64,000 nt of DNA from the NCBI GenBank assembly GCA_948470475.1, contig OX419338.1:31355882-31419881 (forward strand), given 5' to 3'. Positions 49,834 through 61,857 of this stretch are shown here, piece by piece. This stretch comes from Galaxea fascicularis. Its lineage: Eukaryota > Cnidaria > Anthozoa > Scleractinia > Euphylliidae. How positions within the stretch are numbered: position 1 is the first letter of the stretch; the number at the start of each line of letters is the position of its first letter. The translations under genes were made by a program, and so were the position numbers. The notes below the pieces were generated by a model. The model did not search any database. It was not told the origin of the DNA and worked only from the letters and a program-made list of their open reading frames with translations.

Positions 49834-49836
49834 ATG
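49834..49836 (+). CDS. candidate ATG-only first exon of calmodulin-like gene 2
   Basis: Exon 2 of gene 2 (52583) starts in phase 0 directly with the codon after Met, as in gene 1, so an upstream exon ending in ATG followed by a donor is required. At 49834 the sequence agagaATG is followed by gtaggt, the best such site seen between 48.7 and 52.5 kb and similar in context to gene 1 (gtagaATG/gtaaga). There is no clear TATA box and no transcript evidence. Confidence 0.3.
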
Positions 49837-51840
49837 GTAGGTGCAAGAAGTTGCCTGTATATATATTTTCATATATCTAAATCGAGAGCTCGAAAATTAC
49901 GTGTCCGTGCATTGGCCAAAAGTCTTCTAGATCTTGTTTTGATATGGCCGCGGGGTAATTAATCAGCTTGAAACAAGATGAAAAAAGTGCGCTCGTGTTA
50001 ACTCATGGCCCTGTGAAGAACCAAAGCTGTGGTGGTACTCATTCCGGAGCACAGCTTCCACTGAGTAGATACGTTTTTACGCGCGTAGTATATAATGTGT
50101 TAAAAGTGGCAAAAACGTCTGGATAAGAAATAAGCTTTTAGCGAGACACAAAAATTCACGGAATTGGGGCTAGAATAGATTGCAAGTTTGAACAATGCGA
50201 CGGAAAAATCAGTATTCAAAAGAATAGTCAGATATCAGTTTTTCAGCTTATGTGATAAGCTTGGAAGAGCCCGGTAAAAAGGCTGTTTCGAGTCTGTTGA
50301 TGTTATTGTTTCTCTACCGCCTCCAACATGATTTGCGACCCTTGTTAAACTGGCGACGTGCTCGTCGAGGTCTTTATCTGTTCCCTCAAAATTTGACTTT
50401 ATTGAAGTCCACAACACAAAAAGTCATCAAGAGTTAAATAGAATTCCACATCATACGTATCTGTTGCATTTTTTTTGATATTTTAAGTAATTGCCCTTAA
50501 AAAAAAAATTCAGATTTTTTCACTTTAATAATGATATGCAATGTTTGTTATCACTTGCAACTATGACCGTAACGTGTAGTCTGTTTGGTGTTTGGGTGAT
50601 GTCTCGAAAAGTGGCTTGAAAACTTTAACCAAAACAGAAACAGCAGGTTCTTCTCCTTTAATGAATAATAAATCATTTCGGCCAGCGAAAGCAGGCTCAA
50701 CAATAAAAGACGCGAAGCTCGCCGTCTCTCTCGTCTGGAATTAATTGACCCACTGTGAGCCTCGCGTCTGTCTTTCATCACTCAAAATTGAAACCACTCT
50801 ACATGTACATTACATATTTTGGTACATTTAAATTCGGTGTCTTAAAAATTATAACGATATGACCACAGGGCAATTACAAAATACAAAACATAAATACTAC
50901 GTGTCAGACTTAAATATTGACTAGGGTTGTCCATGTAACGTAACTTTAAGAGGTCATAACTGTTATCCTCATCCGTGTAACAGCTCTTTCGGTATTTCGT
51001 TTTCCAACCTCCCTTTGCGACCAACCCATCTGCCGTAATATAAGCGGCCACTTTTCCACTTTTAGTCATGTCACTCCTCGTTTAGCGAGCTCCTCTCGTA
51101 AGCGACCGCTGACTGTTCAGTATAAAAAAGGTTATTCGATTCTGTTTTCACCTCCTGAAAGCGTCGACGCTCTCCGATTTTTGCACTCCTGGCCAACACC
51201 GCAGTTGAGAACTAAAAACAGATAGAATAGCTGACAGTTCGAATCCAGTTTCCAGTATTCACAACGAGTCAACAGTTGCAGCACCGTTACCAAACATGCA
51301 GTACTTTACCAAACCATTCGTAAATTATTTTGGTTTCAGATATTTGCTTGAATTAAAATTTCAGTACTGAAATTCTCTTTTCTATCCACGACAAATATGA
51401 CGATTTTCGTTTTATTGCTGATTCAGGCAAAGTGTGGTTGTCTTTTCGCCAGGACACAGAGGGAATCTCGGCTATAACAATATTGAAAACCCCCTTAAAC
51501 TCTCCTAAACCACACAAATTCCAAGCGGTCGCTTACCGTAACGGGAAGGTTTGTCTGTATCTAATTACTCATGTAATTTTTTAAACAATTATCTTTGCGC
51601 TGCGTAACTAGCCCCAATCCCCAGACGCACATCGGAAGGAAAAAAAGTCCTAAATCTTGGAGAAAAGGAAATGGAACTCCGAATATTTCATCAAATCGGG
51701 AATACTTATGCCATCTTTCATAAACCGACAAATCCTTTTGCAGTTATTGTTTGCATAAATAAGCCACAAGCCATCTAGGAAAATAAAGACATTTATGCGT
51801 TTGTGACGTCACCACTTCTCTAATCATGCAAATTTCAATA

Positions 51841-52008
51841 CGAGAAGTCGGAGTTTCAAAAAACACTTGCGCGCGTCGGCATAAAATTAAAAATACAAAG
51901 GTTTTTGAATGCAAAATCGTGAAAGTATATTGCGTGACAAAAGAAGAAAATTATATGCTTCTTTTTATCCCGACGCGCGCACGTGTTTTTTGAAACTCCG
52001 ACTTCTCG
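51841..52008. mobile_element. MITE with TA target site (Tc1/mariner-like)
   Basis: Left end cgagaagtcggagtttcaaa at 51841 is matched by its reverse complement ending at 52008. The arms extend through aacac/gtgtt and gcgcgcgtcgg/ccgacgcgcgc. TA is present on both sides (51839-51840 and 52009-52010). No ORF. It lies upstream of, or in the first intron of, calmodulin-like gene 2. Confidence 0.7.
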
Positions 52009-52318
52009 TATACTCCCAAGCCAAGCGCAACGGTTTATTTATTTATTTATTTTATTGAAATCAGTATTTATACATATACATTAAGCATAGCTAGTTTTCA
52101 TCTTGACAATCGTTACAAATGGCTCTGTTACTTTGAGATATATAAGTGTGCATCGTTTGAGTTTTCTTAAAAATCTTGAAAAACCTTTTTGATTGCCAAA
52201 CTTGGTCAAATAGCATATGTGCCTATCTCTGCACATAAAGCAGGGTTCCTTCGATATCACGGTTGGAAACGTGCTATGGAAACAACATGTATGCAGGACG
52301 GCCATTTCCGAATTACCT

Positions 52319-52320
52319 CA

Positions 52321-52354
<34 letters not shown>

Positions 52355-52465
52355 CTTTCATATGCAAATCAATTTTCATTCATATGGAAATGAGTTTAAC
52401 TTGCGTGTGAATGAAAATTGATTTGCAATGAAAGGATAAGCACTTAGCCTCGCTTAGAGGCTTGC
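52319..52465. mobile_element. fold-back inverted-repeat element
   Basis: Two ~55-bp arms pair: a left arm containing catcctttcat, then caaatcaattttcattc, and a right arm containing gaatgaaaattgatttg, then atgaaaggat, closed by ggcctct/agaggctt ends. Arms differ by a few indels. Located ~120 bp before exon 2 of calmodulin-like gene 2. Confidence 0.65.
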
Positions 52466-52582
52466 CGTAAATCAAAAATGGCCCATTGCTTGGTAACGTT
52501 CTTCTTCTTGCTGCCCTTGGATGTTTTACGGCGTTCATACATTTAAATGCACTGCGCATGTCTTTTTTTTCTTTTTTCTGAG

Positions 52583-55500
52583 GCTGACAAGTTCACAGAC
52601 GAAGAAAAAGCAGGTGAGACTTGTCTATTCACCATTTCTTCTCGTTTTCTAGCACACCTGTTATCTTTCAGTAGATTTGTTGTCAATCTAGATGACCATG
52701 TTAAAATTTCATTGACTCAACGCTTCCAACAATTGGCGCTGCAGATGCAAAAGCTTAGCCTCTATCAGGGGTATGGTGCATGAAGTCACGTGGCAAATTT
52801 CTACTGTGACTCCGTAACCATAAATACCCATTAAACTTTTACAGCGCAACGAACTCAACGGAGTCTTCCAAACATTAATCGGCACATCACTGGTCACGTT
52901 CACAACAAAGTCTGGTTTTGATAGGTCGTTAGCAAATCAAAACCGAGAGCATCTCCAGTGTTCGCGCCCCGGTTAAGTTCAGTCGTTGCGCAGTAAACCG
53001 GGCCGACAACAGCCAAAAAGAGGAAGTAAACCTGAATTTATAGTGACTCAGAGCAAGGATTCTTATTACCATATCATACCATGCCCCCAGTGGATGACCA
53101 AGTGGCCCCGTTCATGATGCATGCTCCGCATGCCACCGGGGCGGGGGCCTGGGACTGCGAGTTAGAATGGTCACGTGGCTTATGACCATATGACTGACAG
53201 TTTTGAGGTTGAAGGTGAAGTTGCGCTATTGAACGTCGAAATATTACAGCAACAAAATCTCTTTGCTCTGAGTCAATAGGGATTTAAAGTTAAAGAGAGG
53301 AGGTAGGTTTTTTGTTGTAATTTTCTTGTTGTATTTTAATATTATTTTGACCCACTCGACTTCACTCTCCTTGAATTCGGAACCAGTACATGTATTGAGA
53401 AATAAACTCAATTTTGTGGAATGTATAAGCTTACGCAACACGTCAATGAGTAGAAACCCTTACCTTTCACGAATTCAGTTTCATGAATTTCCATTTCTCA
53501 GATCTGGCTGGCACGAATGGACAGGGTAAAATTACGCAATTAAAATAATTGCATAAAAGTAAAAATAATTTAAAAGAAAGAGCATGCGCTGTCCTTTCTC
53601 GCAACCGGTCCTCACGGCTTCGCCGCCTGTTAGATCCAGGGCGCTGCAGAACAGGCTTCTCGCGGTCTGCTTTGAGTCGGAAGTTAATTACCTTCGTCGG
53701 TGTAAAACATCTTTCACCCTTTCCACGTAAACCACGTCCTTTTTTCAAACCAATAAAGGAGTTTCAAATAATCCCATTCTATTTACAGAGTACAGGGAAG
53801 CATTTAACTTGTTTGACAAAGATGGCGGCGGTACCGTATCGACGAAGGAACTCAAGCAAGTGTTTGAAGCATTGGGACAGCATCCCAGCGAAGAAGACGT
53901 CCGGGCAATGATATCTGAGGTCGACAAAGACGGTATGTATGGCTTTGTTCAGCATAAAACGGTTCTCGTTATTGAAACTGTTCAGCGATTGTTCCGAAGT
54001 GGTCAAGGTTCGACTTGCAAACATGTGGCCGATCAATTGTTGAAGAAAAGAAAACGGAAAGAAAAATTAACTTTCTTGTTCTGACTCAAGTTCTCCACAA
54101 AACCTTGAATTTGGTGATCATATTTTACATTGTTGATTTTAAGAGGATGGTATAGTACGGAGATCAAACAAAATGTATAAAACGCACGTGCACAACGCTT
54201 ATTATTATTATTTTTTTATCATTAATCATGTATTTCTCGTTGCCGTTTCCTCGTCGTTTCTTAAGTTCCTTACATGAAAAACGAAAAACGCGTGGAGTAA
54301 AACTGTAAAGCTGCATTAATACTCCGATTCTTTTTTTAGTATTTATTCAGTATATTTATCTTAAGTATGTTACAGTTTTAATTGATTGATTTATCTAGCT
54401 CGGTCAAACTAGCACTTTGTATGCTATACAATTACCGAGATTAACTAAAGGTTTTTGTGTTTGTTTGTTTGTTTGTTTATTCTTTTCTTTACTGTACAGG
54501 GAGTGGTGAGATTGACTTCGATGAGTTCCTGCAGTTAATGGCTGGCAAGCAATCTAACATGACGATGGAAGACGAATTGAGGGGGGCGTTTAATGTGTTT
54601 GATAAGGATGGCAGTGGTTATATATCTTCCGAAGAACTCAAACAGGTGATAACTTTAATTATTTTGTCATAATTCGACAATAGAAGACTCAGTGAAACTA
54701 AAAACAAGTTCAAGCATCGACTGAATTTGATCTCGGTTGTTCGAGCTCTGGTTTTAACTTAGGACCCGTTTCCTAAAGGTTGGCATCAAATCTGACAAAG
54801 TCAAAGGAGCTAAACGCTTTTAAAAATTGGTAATTCGAATGATATATAGTTTTCATACCGCTCTAATACCGCTAGAAGAAAAATTTCTCGAGATAAAAAT
54901 TCAAAGACGTTTGTGCCCTCTCGTCGTTTCTTCACAAATCATAACTACTAAAGACCACAAAGGACAAAACCTACACTAATTTTCAGACCACACTAATAGC
55001 TAAGAACCCGGAAAAACCCATTGGCGCCGCACTTTTATATTGCTTAGCTTATATAAAGAAGTGCCCCAGAACCGGTTGTATTGGAGTTGATTGTCTGTAA
55101 ATCGAAACTTGAGGCCCTATTAGGGGTTGTCGGGAAACGGGAAATTTTGGTTAAAAAGTTATAGGGATACGGTATATTTGTTGGAAAAATTAACGTGATA
55201 CTGGATATTTACAAAGAAATTCTTAAATATCGAACATCAAAATTGTCACTTTTTGAAAGAATAAAATGGTCTAAATCAGGTTCATTGATCAATTTTGAAG
55301 GCACAAAAAGTGACAAATATATTTGCCAATGCGAGTATCTGTATATTGCATCAAATATTACCAATACCTGCCAATATCGGAATTTCAAGATAGTTTGTCA
55401 TCATGTAGAACCCAAACATATTACCCGCAATGACGTCATCGTAGTGCCTTGCATTTTAGGGATACAAAGCACAGGAATTAACGGGATAGGGGATATTTGG

Positions 55501-58500
55501 GCCAGAAATTAATGGGATACGGGATACCCCCCCCTCCTAATGGGGCCTCTAATTTCCCCCACTGTTGTCAACCGGGAAGAACTGAATTCGGTGCTACAGC
55601 ATCCAGGTATAAGCTAAAGAGCGTGCGGTCCCAGTAGCCTTTGTGGGTACCAAGAGATAGGAATCTGGCGTTTTTTATTTTGCAAGAACGTGATATTAGG
55701 TGCGGTTTCACACATCACGGTAAATGGCATTTCCCATAGTAGATCATCCCGCGGTGCATCACACTCGGATTTTAGTTGGTGTCAAACGGAGCACCGTGAT
55801 TCGCTTTTGTACCTTGGGCATCAAAACACCATTGCAACCTACCACGTTAAATGTCATGGGCACTTTGTGTGATCTTTTTGACGTATCCATGGATATTTAC
55901 CATGGGAAAATTACCTCGGGAATGTCGGTCACACGCACTAAATTTGCGCTTTCTCGCGGTGAAAGGGTCATTTACCACGGTAAAAGTGCCCCGTGTAACC
56001 GCACGAATAACAGAGATTTAGAGCAACTTTATAATTCACGGCAAATGCGAACTGGAATGGTCACATGGTCACACCATGGTTTGCTCTCGTGTCTAGGAGT
56101 GAAAGTGAGAAGTTTCGCGTTTGCCGATCACATAAGAATTTTTATCCCGTGTTTTTGTGCCTATTTTCCAATAAATCATACAAAACAACTTGAGAAAAGT
56201 ATCACTTTTGATATCACAAAACATTAAGCGTGGTTTACGTTGTTCTTTGATAGAACAAGGGGCAACTTTGAGTTAAGTTCGACAACCTCAAAAACAAAGG
56301 TTGTTCTTGCCTGTTACATCAGTTTGGTAATTTTTCAATTTGCATAAAAGTTGGAAATAAAGCCAAATTGTTTCACTCGATCTTTGCAGAGACAAAGCGC
56401 TACAACAGAGTTACATGGCACCCTTTCGCTGATCGCCCGAATGTCGTTTTCGTTTTCGTCTCCTCTTGAACGGCAAACGGCGAACGAGAAGTCAACGTTT
56501 GCCGTTTACCGTAAACGTGGTTCTAAATCTCTCTATTGTGTCGAGCCCACGTAAAGTTCTCGTTTTGAGCGTTTGATAACGTTGGTAGCCCCCGTCGGAA
56601 TTACTGTTCATTACGCACCCACATAGCACACTACAGGCAAGAGGCGTGGCGTGGCACGTGCGTAGGCGTTAATTATCGGTGAGTGAAGTAAGGAAGCAAA
56701 GGAAAGTCAGTATGCGATCCAAGCTCGAAGCGTAGAGAGCCAAGGAAAAAAAAGGAAGCCGAGAGGCAAAGATTTCCTTGTTCTTTCCGGTGCTATCCCT
56801 CGATTCATACCGATCACGGAACAATAGAACAGCAGCGCGAGCGACTGGAACCGGCCGAGAGATCTTCGATCGAGGTGGCTCACCACAGTATTAATTAACG
56901 CTTTAAGCCCTTAGATCAGCACATATATTCTCCATACTGTTCTCCGGACATTTTCTGTAGTAATGATGGGGAGAATTTGTTAAACAATCAAGACCTTTGT
57001 TACTTGTTGACCTCTTCTTTTTTTCTCACAACCATTATGTTTGGTTGAGAAGTATTGCAATAAGGAGAAATTAAACATTGGTCACTCTTAGGAGTTAAAA
57101 GCCATTTTAACAGTGTATGCAGTTAATTAATGCAATGAGTATGACCCCTGCTACCGCGTGGCTGGAGTTTTTACCAATCGCGTGCCAGTTACTTGAAAAG
57201 TTTAATTTATATTTCTCCTGATAACTCGTGTTGTCTTCAGGTGTTGACGAACCTGGGTGAAACGATGACTGACGAGGAAATTGACGAAATGATGAAGGAG
57301 GCTGACCTTGATTCAGACGGGCAGGTCAGCTTTGACGGTAAGTCTTTGGGAAACGAAAAAAAAATACTTAATTGACCACTCCTCTAGAGGGGCTTTTCAG
57401 GGACAACGAAACAAATAATACAAATGAACACAACAGAGTTGAGAATCCCAACTGGCCGGAGGCAGACCAGATGGCTATTTACACTGAATAGTATTGTTGT
57501 AGGATTTGAACCAGGCACGAACCCAGAACAACACCAGCTAGTGCCCAGAGCCGGATTTGAACCCGGGCCACCGCATTGAAATCCAGCACCCTAAAACTAC
57601 TCTGCCATCCTGCCTCCGCACCATAGAACTAGTCTCGTGTCAATTAATAAATATCAAAATCCGTTGTGGTATTCTTCAGGTAAAAAGTGAATGACTGCAT
57701 GATAAAACTAACCACACCTAAGCCAAATACAGTGACAAATTAAATTTGTCGGGTGTGATTAGATTTGATTAGAGTGGCTGTCGCAAACGCGCATATTTTC
57801 CCGTGCTTTGCACCGGTTGCATGTAATTTCTGTGAATTCTGTTTCGGTCGATTCTGATTGGCTGAAGTCAGTTTGGTTTTGGTCTTACAACACTAAATTG
57901 AAAAGTGCTTTAATAGATCTGTTTAACCCTTTAATTTCCAAGATCTGATTAGCAATTCTCCCTTCAAGCTGCCATTATATTTCCTTGTAAATTACTCAAG
58001 AGAATTTGGTGTTAGTATTAAGATAACACCCTCCAGGCGATAAATTTGTCTATACTCATCACGTGTTTGCTTTATAATGTATTGAAATTTTGAGAAGAAA
58101 TTACATGTTAACCACTCCTCCCCTATGCACCACACCCATACTTTTGGAAAGAGAATTTTCCCGCCAACAATGTAACAAAATAGCTCTTGAGGGGTACGGA
58201 GGTAAGGCAGGAGGAATGACATTGAAAATTGCTCAGCCTAAACTTAAACTGTAACAGCAGCTTGAAACACTATAGCATAACTAACTAAACAGTCCATAGG
58301 ACTATCTTAAGAAGAGCTATCATATCATTTTAGTCATTTAACAGTATGAGCATAACGGAGGACAGGTGTTTTACCTTGACATTTACAGTCTACTCATTTG
58401 TGGGGTTCTGCTGATATAGAATGCAATAAGTCAACAGGTACATCGTGCGCACGGGGCTTTCGTCGAAAATACGCGAGGAGTAATAATGGAATTATCTGCA

Positions 58501-58705
58501 TTATTTTGAGTTAAGAAACATGAGGGTTATCGCCGTTTAATGTATATGTTCACAAAGCTGTCAGTTTGTTCTTGAGTCAAGCCGCACTTTTGAGAATGTT
58601 TTAGTTTTTCTTTTTTTATATAACAGTTCATGCGTCAATATCTAAAAATCTATGTGCATTTTTTTGTTCATTTCAGAGTTTGTTAAGATGATGAGCTGCA
58701 AGTGA
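52583..58705 (+). CDS. calmodulin-like protein, diverged paralog 2 (five visible coding exons; start exon upstream)
   Basis: Exons: 52583-52613 ([10 protein letters not shown]), 53789-53932, 54500-54645, 57241-57337 and 58677-58705 (TGA). With an upstream ATG-only exon this gives 149 residues, the exact length of calmodulin with Met1. Loops: EF1 [12 protein letters not shown] has Gly instead of Asp at position 5, losing a usual side-chain ligand. EF2 [14 protein letters not shown]3 [12 protein letters not shown] and EF4 [12 protein letters not shown] are complete. The site equivalent to Lys115 is Thr ([10 protein letters not shown]). The C-terminus is FVKMMSCK, with an unusual penultimate-region Cys. 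Exon lengths 31, 144 and 29 match vertebrate calmodulin exons. The intron after ELKQ (phase 0) is absent from genes 1 and 3. A SINE and other repeats lie in its introns. Ca2+-sensor role is inferred from the family. Confidence 0.88.
54453..54480. repeat. (gttt)n microsatellite
   Basis: About five perfect gttt units ending about 20 bp before the acceptor of gene 2's fourth coding exon, as part of its pyrimidine-rich tract. Confidence 0.7.
55111..55550. mobile_element. MITE-like element with inverted ends
   Basis: Left end gaggccctattagggg and right end cctcctaatggggcctc are imperfect reverse complements. The interior has related phrases (gggatacgg/gggatacggg) at both sides. The target duplication is unclear. 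Inside the long intron of calmodulin-like gene 2. Confidence 0.55.
55700..56004. mobile_element. MITE-like element with GTGCGGTT ends
   Basis: The left end gtgcggtttcacac is mirrored by gtgtaaccgcac at 55993-56004. The inner phrases cacggtaaatg and catttaccacggt also pair. It overlaps a 167-codon open frame that is explained by the repeat. Same intron of gene 2. Confidence 0.55.
57385..57622 (-). mobile_element. tRNA-derived SINE, copy with complete head
   Basis: Read on the minus strand, the head contains an A-box-like tggcagagtagt and a B box ggttcaaatcc, followed by a unique body (cactagctggtgttgttc) and a region rich in attatttgttt. About 230 bp. It lies in the last intron of calmodulin-like gene 2. 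A related copy lies near 61.86-62.11 kb in the same orientation. It is a SINE rather than a functional tRNA because the cloverleaf is degenerate and a body follows. Confidence 0.75.
57786..57864. repeat. dispersed repeat (ccaatcagaa type), copy 2, inverted
   Basis: Reverse-complement relative of 47,908-47,990, with phrases gcgcatattttcccg, then gttgcatgtaattt and ttctgattgg in the mirrored order. Confidence 0.5.
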
Positions 58706-59691
58706 CCTAAGACGTGTGGCTTTGTCCCTCGTATAGACTCAGACTTAATTTGTTTTGTTCAGTTTTCGCTGGGTAATTGTTAAAAGAAGATTACACATTA
58801 AAATTCCCACCAAAGTGAGTGTACAACGGTTTCTAGCCTTGTCTAGACTGCTCTTTGTTGGCAAAAAAGACAGCGTCCGGAATTTCCCTTGCAACTAAAG
58901 TTCCACTGATTTTACTATAGGCGAGCAGATGCTCCCAAATATAGAGTTACCACTGTTGCAGAAGCACCTTCCTGCATTGATGTAGAGGTAGGGGTGGACT
59001 TGATCAGTACCCAATTTCGCTGGACTGGTTCTAGATCACACAACAATAGCACATAGTAGAGAACAGAGACGGTGTCGAGGCTTTGCGAAAAAAGAAGAGG
59101 TTCGTTAGAAAAGCCAAGGTCAAATTTTGTAGTCTCAATAAATAAGATAGACCGTAAACCTTTCTGCGAGTTAAAAAGTACATTGGGTTATACACAATAA
59201 AATGTCTTCACTGTAAAATGAGATAAAATGCTTAACATGTAATGAGAATAAAAAGACTTAGAATAAAAAGAATACAAATTGACCATGGAAAAAGAATCCT
59301 GGTTCTAACTGGCTCGCTGTGTTCATGGGCAAGCCCCATCTTCAGTTCGATCTACACTCAAGTCTAAGAGGCCATGGCTCGGAGTTGATTGCGATGGATT
59401 AACACGATTTTTAGCTCCCTTTGGTCGGCTGTCTCAGATCTACACCGGAGACCCTTGAGTGAAGTAAAGAGAAACTGTGCAACTCGGGATACCTAACTGC
59501 GGTGCGGCTTAAGGAATCCAAGAGGACGCTCAAACGTCAACATTTGATGAGGTATGTAGCAGTCTGTATCCTTGAAACCTTGATGGCTATTTACCGTCAG
59601 TATTCCTTGACTTCCTAAATAAAGGCCGGTCCTCTGAATATCAAGCTGTACCATCCTCGATGAATAACTGTAACAAGACCAGGGACCCGTT

Positions 59692-59860
59692 TCCCGAAAG
59701 CCCCAAAAACTTTTCGGGCCCGAACAGCCATTTCTGAAACTACAATCTGCTTATTCAAAAAAGACGGTCTTTTACTACGATTTCAAGCTACGAAGGGCAA
59801 ATTTGGCGCCCGAATTACGCCCGAAAAGTTTCGGGAGTTTCGAGAAACGCGCGCCGGGGG
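59692..59860. mobile_element. inverted-repeat element, cttttcgggc type
   Basis: Left arm (cgtttcccgaaagccc, then aacttttcgggc) pairs with right arm (gcccgaaaagtttcgggag, then cgagaaacgcg) with a few mismatches over ~38 bp. No ORF. It lies between gene 2 and the calmodulin gene. Confidence 0.6.
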
Positions 59861-60624
59861 TCTGTTTCTCGGAATATCCCGTTACTTTACGGAGCCACAA
59901 AACTTAGAGCGCCGTTACTTGAGAGTATTCTGTTCAGCTCTATTTATGTGTAGGAATTAGAGGGTACGGAGAATTTGGTTTTCCACATTCGTTCATTCCG
60001 AAAACCATATAGAGTACTAAAGAGATGACGTCATAAAAATGAAATTTCTGTAATTATGGGATTTGTCAGGATATTCTGAAAGAACAATATCCAAGAGGCC
60101 TACTTGCCAAAAATGAGCATTTGGGGGCAAATTGTCTATGAGATCGTAGCCCAGTTATGCTTACAAAATTCCATACAAACTCTTCTAAATGTTTTTTGGG
60201 TCGACCCAAAAAAACATTTAGTACTCTATTACCTCTACGGAAGTGAGGGGCTCAGCCGTAACGAAAACGGAATACTTTTGCACCGGGGGCGGGATAACCG
60301 CACGATTTCCCCGCCAACCTTTTTCAAAACAACGCTGCGCCTTCAGTAAACTACAGTAACACCTACCCCGTCCGGTAACTTTTAAGTTGCCACTCAGGGG
60401 CCAAAATTTTCAATATACTTTGTTTACGTCTCAAGATGATGGACGAGTCAGCAGTACACTACTTGCAATTTGAAAAATGCAAGTTGCAATTAAATTTAAA
60501 CGTACTGATCTGATAATGTTGCAAATAGTAGAGGCCCAATCGCGCGTGGAACGTGCGTGTACATTGAGTCAATTTTGACTCACGCTTATTTTACACCAGC
60601 GAGTTGAGGAAGTATCTTCGTACA

Positions 60625-60898
60625 AGCTTGTTACTACGGTTATCAGTTGAGTTTGGATAAAATTTGAGAGAAGTTTGGCGCCCATATTTTGCCGTTGAAA
60701 CCACGTTGCTGTCAAGAACGCAAATAGTATCCATTGGCAACTTTTCGGGCTGTCATGTTAAGACTGATAACATCACAACCCGAAAAGTTGCCAATGGATA
60801 CTATTTGAGTTCCCCTTAACAACAACGTGCTTTCAACGGCAAAACTTGGGCGCCAAACTTCCCTCGGTCCAAACTCAACTGATAATCGTAGCAACTCG
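60625..60898. mobile_element. large palindromic fold-back element
   Basis: Arms of ~120 bp pair almost throughout. The core 60722-60749 is the exact reverse complement of 60779-60806 (28 bp). The outer parts pair through gttgaaacc/ctttcaac, tttggcgcc/ggcgccaaa and tatcagttgagtttgg/ccaaactcaactgata. The central loop is about 29 bp. No coding capacity. Confidence 0.75.
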
Positions 60899-61857
60899 CT
60901 TTTAAACATAGTGGGAAGCGTTGCAAAGTGCATGCTGGCGAGGAAGCAGCAAGGCTGTGCTCTAAGAAAAATAGTTGGACACCCACAATCTTTAAATCAG
61001 TCCTGGTCTCCCAAAGACAAAAGTAGGTCACCAGGGGCATAAACGGAGCGCCACTATAGAACAACCCTTGAGCAGGTTTAAGAGAAGTCCAAAACGACAC
61101 CAGTTGTTCCCAGTAACGTGAGATATCGTGATGCTAGTTTTATTTGGTCCAGAAATATTGATACAGCCACCAACTAAACCGTTTTGTCTAATTACTACAA
61201 ATGCCTTACAAACATGACAGTAGATAGAACAGGATCATAGTACAAAAGAATAGAGAAAAATATGATCCCATATTCTTCCCAGCTAACACAAATAAAACCG
61301 AAGGGAGATTAATAATTAATAGAGAATAAATTATACAACTTGACATCAGAGCAGACACACAAGGTTCATAACAATTGGCTTATCTGTGATAGTCAGCCCC
61401 TACTTGCTACAAAGTACGTTTGGCTGATATTGAAGCCTTTCAACTGCTTCAATCTGCTGGTATGCCATAATGAATGTTTTGGCAATCAGCATGAAACATG
61501 GTAAATTGAAGCACACTCATCCGGGTGAGTGAAGTCCTGAGAACATTTGAAATGACAGTTACTGATGTCTCCAAAACCTACAGTAGGCAGAATTCATCAG
61601 ACTCGAGTGATAACGTTTGAAAATTTATCAAAATGTCAGTCTACGTTGTCTCGAACAGCCCTTCTAACAACCACATTTGCCTGGATAATCGGGCTTCACC
61701 AAGTTACGATTTGACAATAGTTGTTTGTTTACTGTAAACCGTCATAGATGCTCAGATGAGTTATCACTGATGGATTTCTAAACTTAACAGTTCACATTAA
61801 CCCTTATTAACACTCTAGAAGTGATCGGCTTCAAATTTCTCCTTGAAATACCAAGGC

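Larger units (their letters stand above)
48600..52582. other. spacer and probable promoter / first intron of calmodulin-like gene 2
   Basis: No complete exon is certain here apart from the candidate ATG-only exon at 49834. It includes AT-rich tracts (49,300-49,440), a (ttta)n microsatellite near 52,036-52,055 and two inverted-repeat elements listed separately. Confidence 0.4.
54646..57240. other. long intron of calmodulin-like gene 2
   Basis: A 2.6 kb intron between the exons ending at 54645 and starting at 57241. It holds two inverted-repeat elements (listed) and open frames without motifs, which are judged non-coding. Confidence 0.7.

Noticed and set aside
55724..56227. 167-codon open frame
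   Set aside because: Most of it lies across an inverted-repeat element (55700-56004) inside an intron, with no domain motif.
57532..57622. Functional tRNA gene (A and B box present)
   Set aside because: No convincing cloverleaf, and the boxes are followed by a SINE body shared with a second copy at 61.9-62.1 kb.
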